NCBI RefSeq assembly: GCF_002843235.3
Contig: NZ_CP031123.2
Coordinates: forward strand, 3,968,001-4,032,000
Length of the DNA: 64,000 nucleotides
DNA from: Providencia huaxiensis
GTDB lineage: Bacteria; Pseudomonadota; Gammaproteobacteria; Enterobacterales; Enterobacteriaceae
Direction of reading: 5' to 3'
In this document: in pieces, positions 63,407 to 64,000 of the stretch
Position numbering within the stretch: the first letter of the stretch is position 1
How the letters are laid out: the number at the start of each line of letters is the position of its first letter
The notes under the pieces: model-generated
Database searches by the model: none
What the model was told of the DNA's origin: nothing
The model's input: only the letters and a program-made list of their open reading frames with translations
Made by a program: the position numbers and the translations under genes

Positions 63407-64000
63407 ATGAATAATGACGTGAATGAATATCTTAGAAGAGTGAAAGTTTCCCCCTCTAAATTGTCAAAGCTTGAGTTTTTATTCAGACTTCATCATGCTC
63501 ACTTTTATTCAATTCCATTTGAAAATATAGATATGAAGCGGAACGCTTTAGAATCTATATCTACTCAGGATGTTATGAAAAGAATTATTTATAGTAACCG
63601 AGGGGGAATGTGTTTTGAACTTTCCATTTTAATAAAATTCGTATTTAAGCATTTCGGTTATAATTACGGGATTAGATTAGGGAGAGTTTTAACGCCTAAA
63701 ATAACACCCGCAACACACCAATTTTTTATTGTAAATATAGATGGAGATAAATGGATATTCGATGTTGGTTATGGAGCTAAAGGTCCTCGCTCTTTACTTA
63801 AATTATCTGATGGTTATTTACATGAGCATCCATTTTTATCCTCAAGAGTTGAAAGACACAATGAGCATGGTTGGATTGTTTCAATAAAAGAAAATAGCCA
63901 ACCAAATGCAAATTGGGAAAACATATATTCTTTTCATGATATTGAAGTACTCAAGCAAGATGTGGAAATGGCTTATTTTTATATCCTACACTCTTCAAAC
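63407..64000 (+). CDS. Arylamine N-acetyltransferase, 5' part (runs off window)
   Basis: 198 codons of an acetyl-CoA:arylamine N-acetyltransferase, without a stop before the window ends. Visible are the N-terminal helical domain with HHAHFYSIPFENID, the catalytic Cys in NRGGMCFELS (about residue 69), and the later His and Asp of the triad in THQFFIVN and WIFDVGYG. NAT proteins are normally about 255-285 residues, so most of the protein is present. ATG 63407 follows GGAG by 10 bases. It detoxifies or modifies arylamines and hydrazines; a role in biosynthesis is possible. Confidence 0.88.
   Translation, partial: MNNDVNEYLRRVKVSPSKLSKLEFLFRLHHAHFYSIPFENIDMKRNALESISTQDVMKRIIYSNRGGMCFELSILIKFVFKHFGYNYGIRLGRVLTPKITPATHQFFIVNIDGDKWIFDVGYGAKGPRSLLKLSDGYLHEHPFLSSRVERHNEHGWIVSIKENSQPNANWENIYSFHDIEVLKQDVEMAYFYILHSSN

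Overview
The window looks like chromosome from an AT-rich member of the Morganellaceae, most likely Providencia. The NorR/NorV, YtfE, PaaX/PaaY, EmrA/EmrB and YaiL proteins are clearly enterobacterial, codons are AT-biased, and an Inv/Mxi/Spa-type type III secretion system (T3SS) lies in the middle. No rRNA, tRNA or CRISPR array was recognised. The genus is an inference from gene content, not proven.

Layout. (1) 1-4242: ordinary housekeeping genes (yaiL, an RluA-family pseudouridine synthase, a cold-shock-domain protein), then a decayed chaperone-usher fimbrial locus with a frameshifted pilin and a truncated usher. (2) 4243-8175: an RpiR regulator, a glucose-family PTS permease and an adenylosuccinate-lyase-like enzyme. 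This is a compact catabolic cassette of unknown substrate. (3) 8179-11792: a nitric-oxide defence locus, ytfE and a norV that lacks its rubredoxin domain, divergent from norR. Three NorR boxes and a sigma-54-like promoter lie between them. (4) 11840-14230: a FUSC membrane protein divergent from a MarR regulator, with two matching palindromes between them. (5) 14247-39872: a complete-looking SPI-1-type T3SS island, about 25.6 kb and visibly more AT-rich than its flanks. A leftward arm carries prgHIJK-orgAB, an orgC-position gene, a short HilA-like DNA-binding protein and a YscW-like lipoprotein. A rightward arm carries invF-invG-invE-invA-invB-invC-invI-invJ-spaO-spaPQRS-sicA-sipBCD-sipA-like-iacP. 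The arms diverge from one control region at 19764-19988.

(6) 39941-50381: a leftward gene set related to the allantoin-pathway oxamate carbamoyltransferase genes (FdrA, DUF1116, DUF2877) and carbamate kinase. With it are a purine-type permease, a Tat-exported amidohydrolase and an ankyrin protein, under a divergent LysR regulator. It looks like a route that takes up or makes a ureide or purine-like compound and recovers ATP from carbamoyl phosphate. (7) 50384-57839: a siderophore-esterase-like protein, a Fur-controlled TonB-dependent receptor, and a divergent RND efflux adaptor and pump. (8) 57840-62635: an antitoxin relic, emrAB-like multidrug efflux genes, and paaY-paaX without the phenylacetate catabolic genes beside them. 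(9) 62636-64000: insertion-sequence debris, then the 5' part of an arylamine N-acetyltransferase gene that runs off the window.

The points most worth following up are the substrate of the RpiR-PTS-lyase cassette, the substrate of the FdrA/DUF1116/DUF2877 cluster with its Tat-exported amidohydrolase, the rubredoxin-less NorV paired with YtfE, and three T3SS details: the internal start in spaO, the lipidation-like N-terminus of the tip protein, and the unusual C-terminus of the SipA-position effector.
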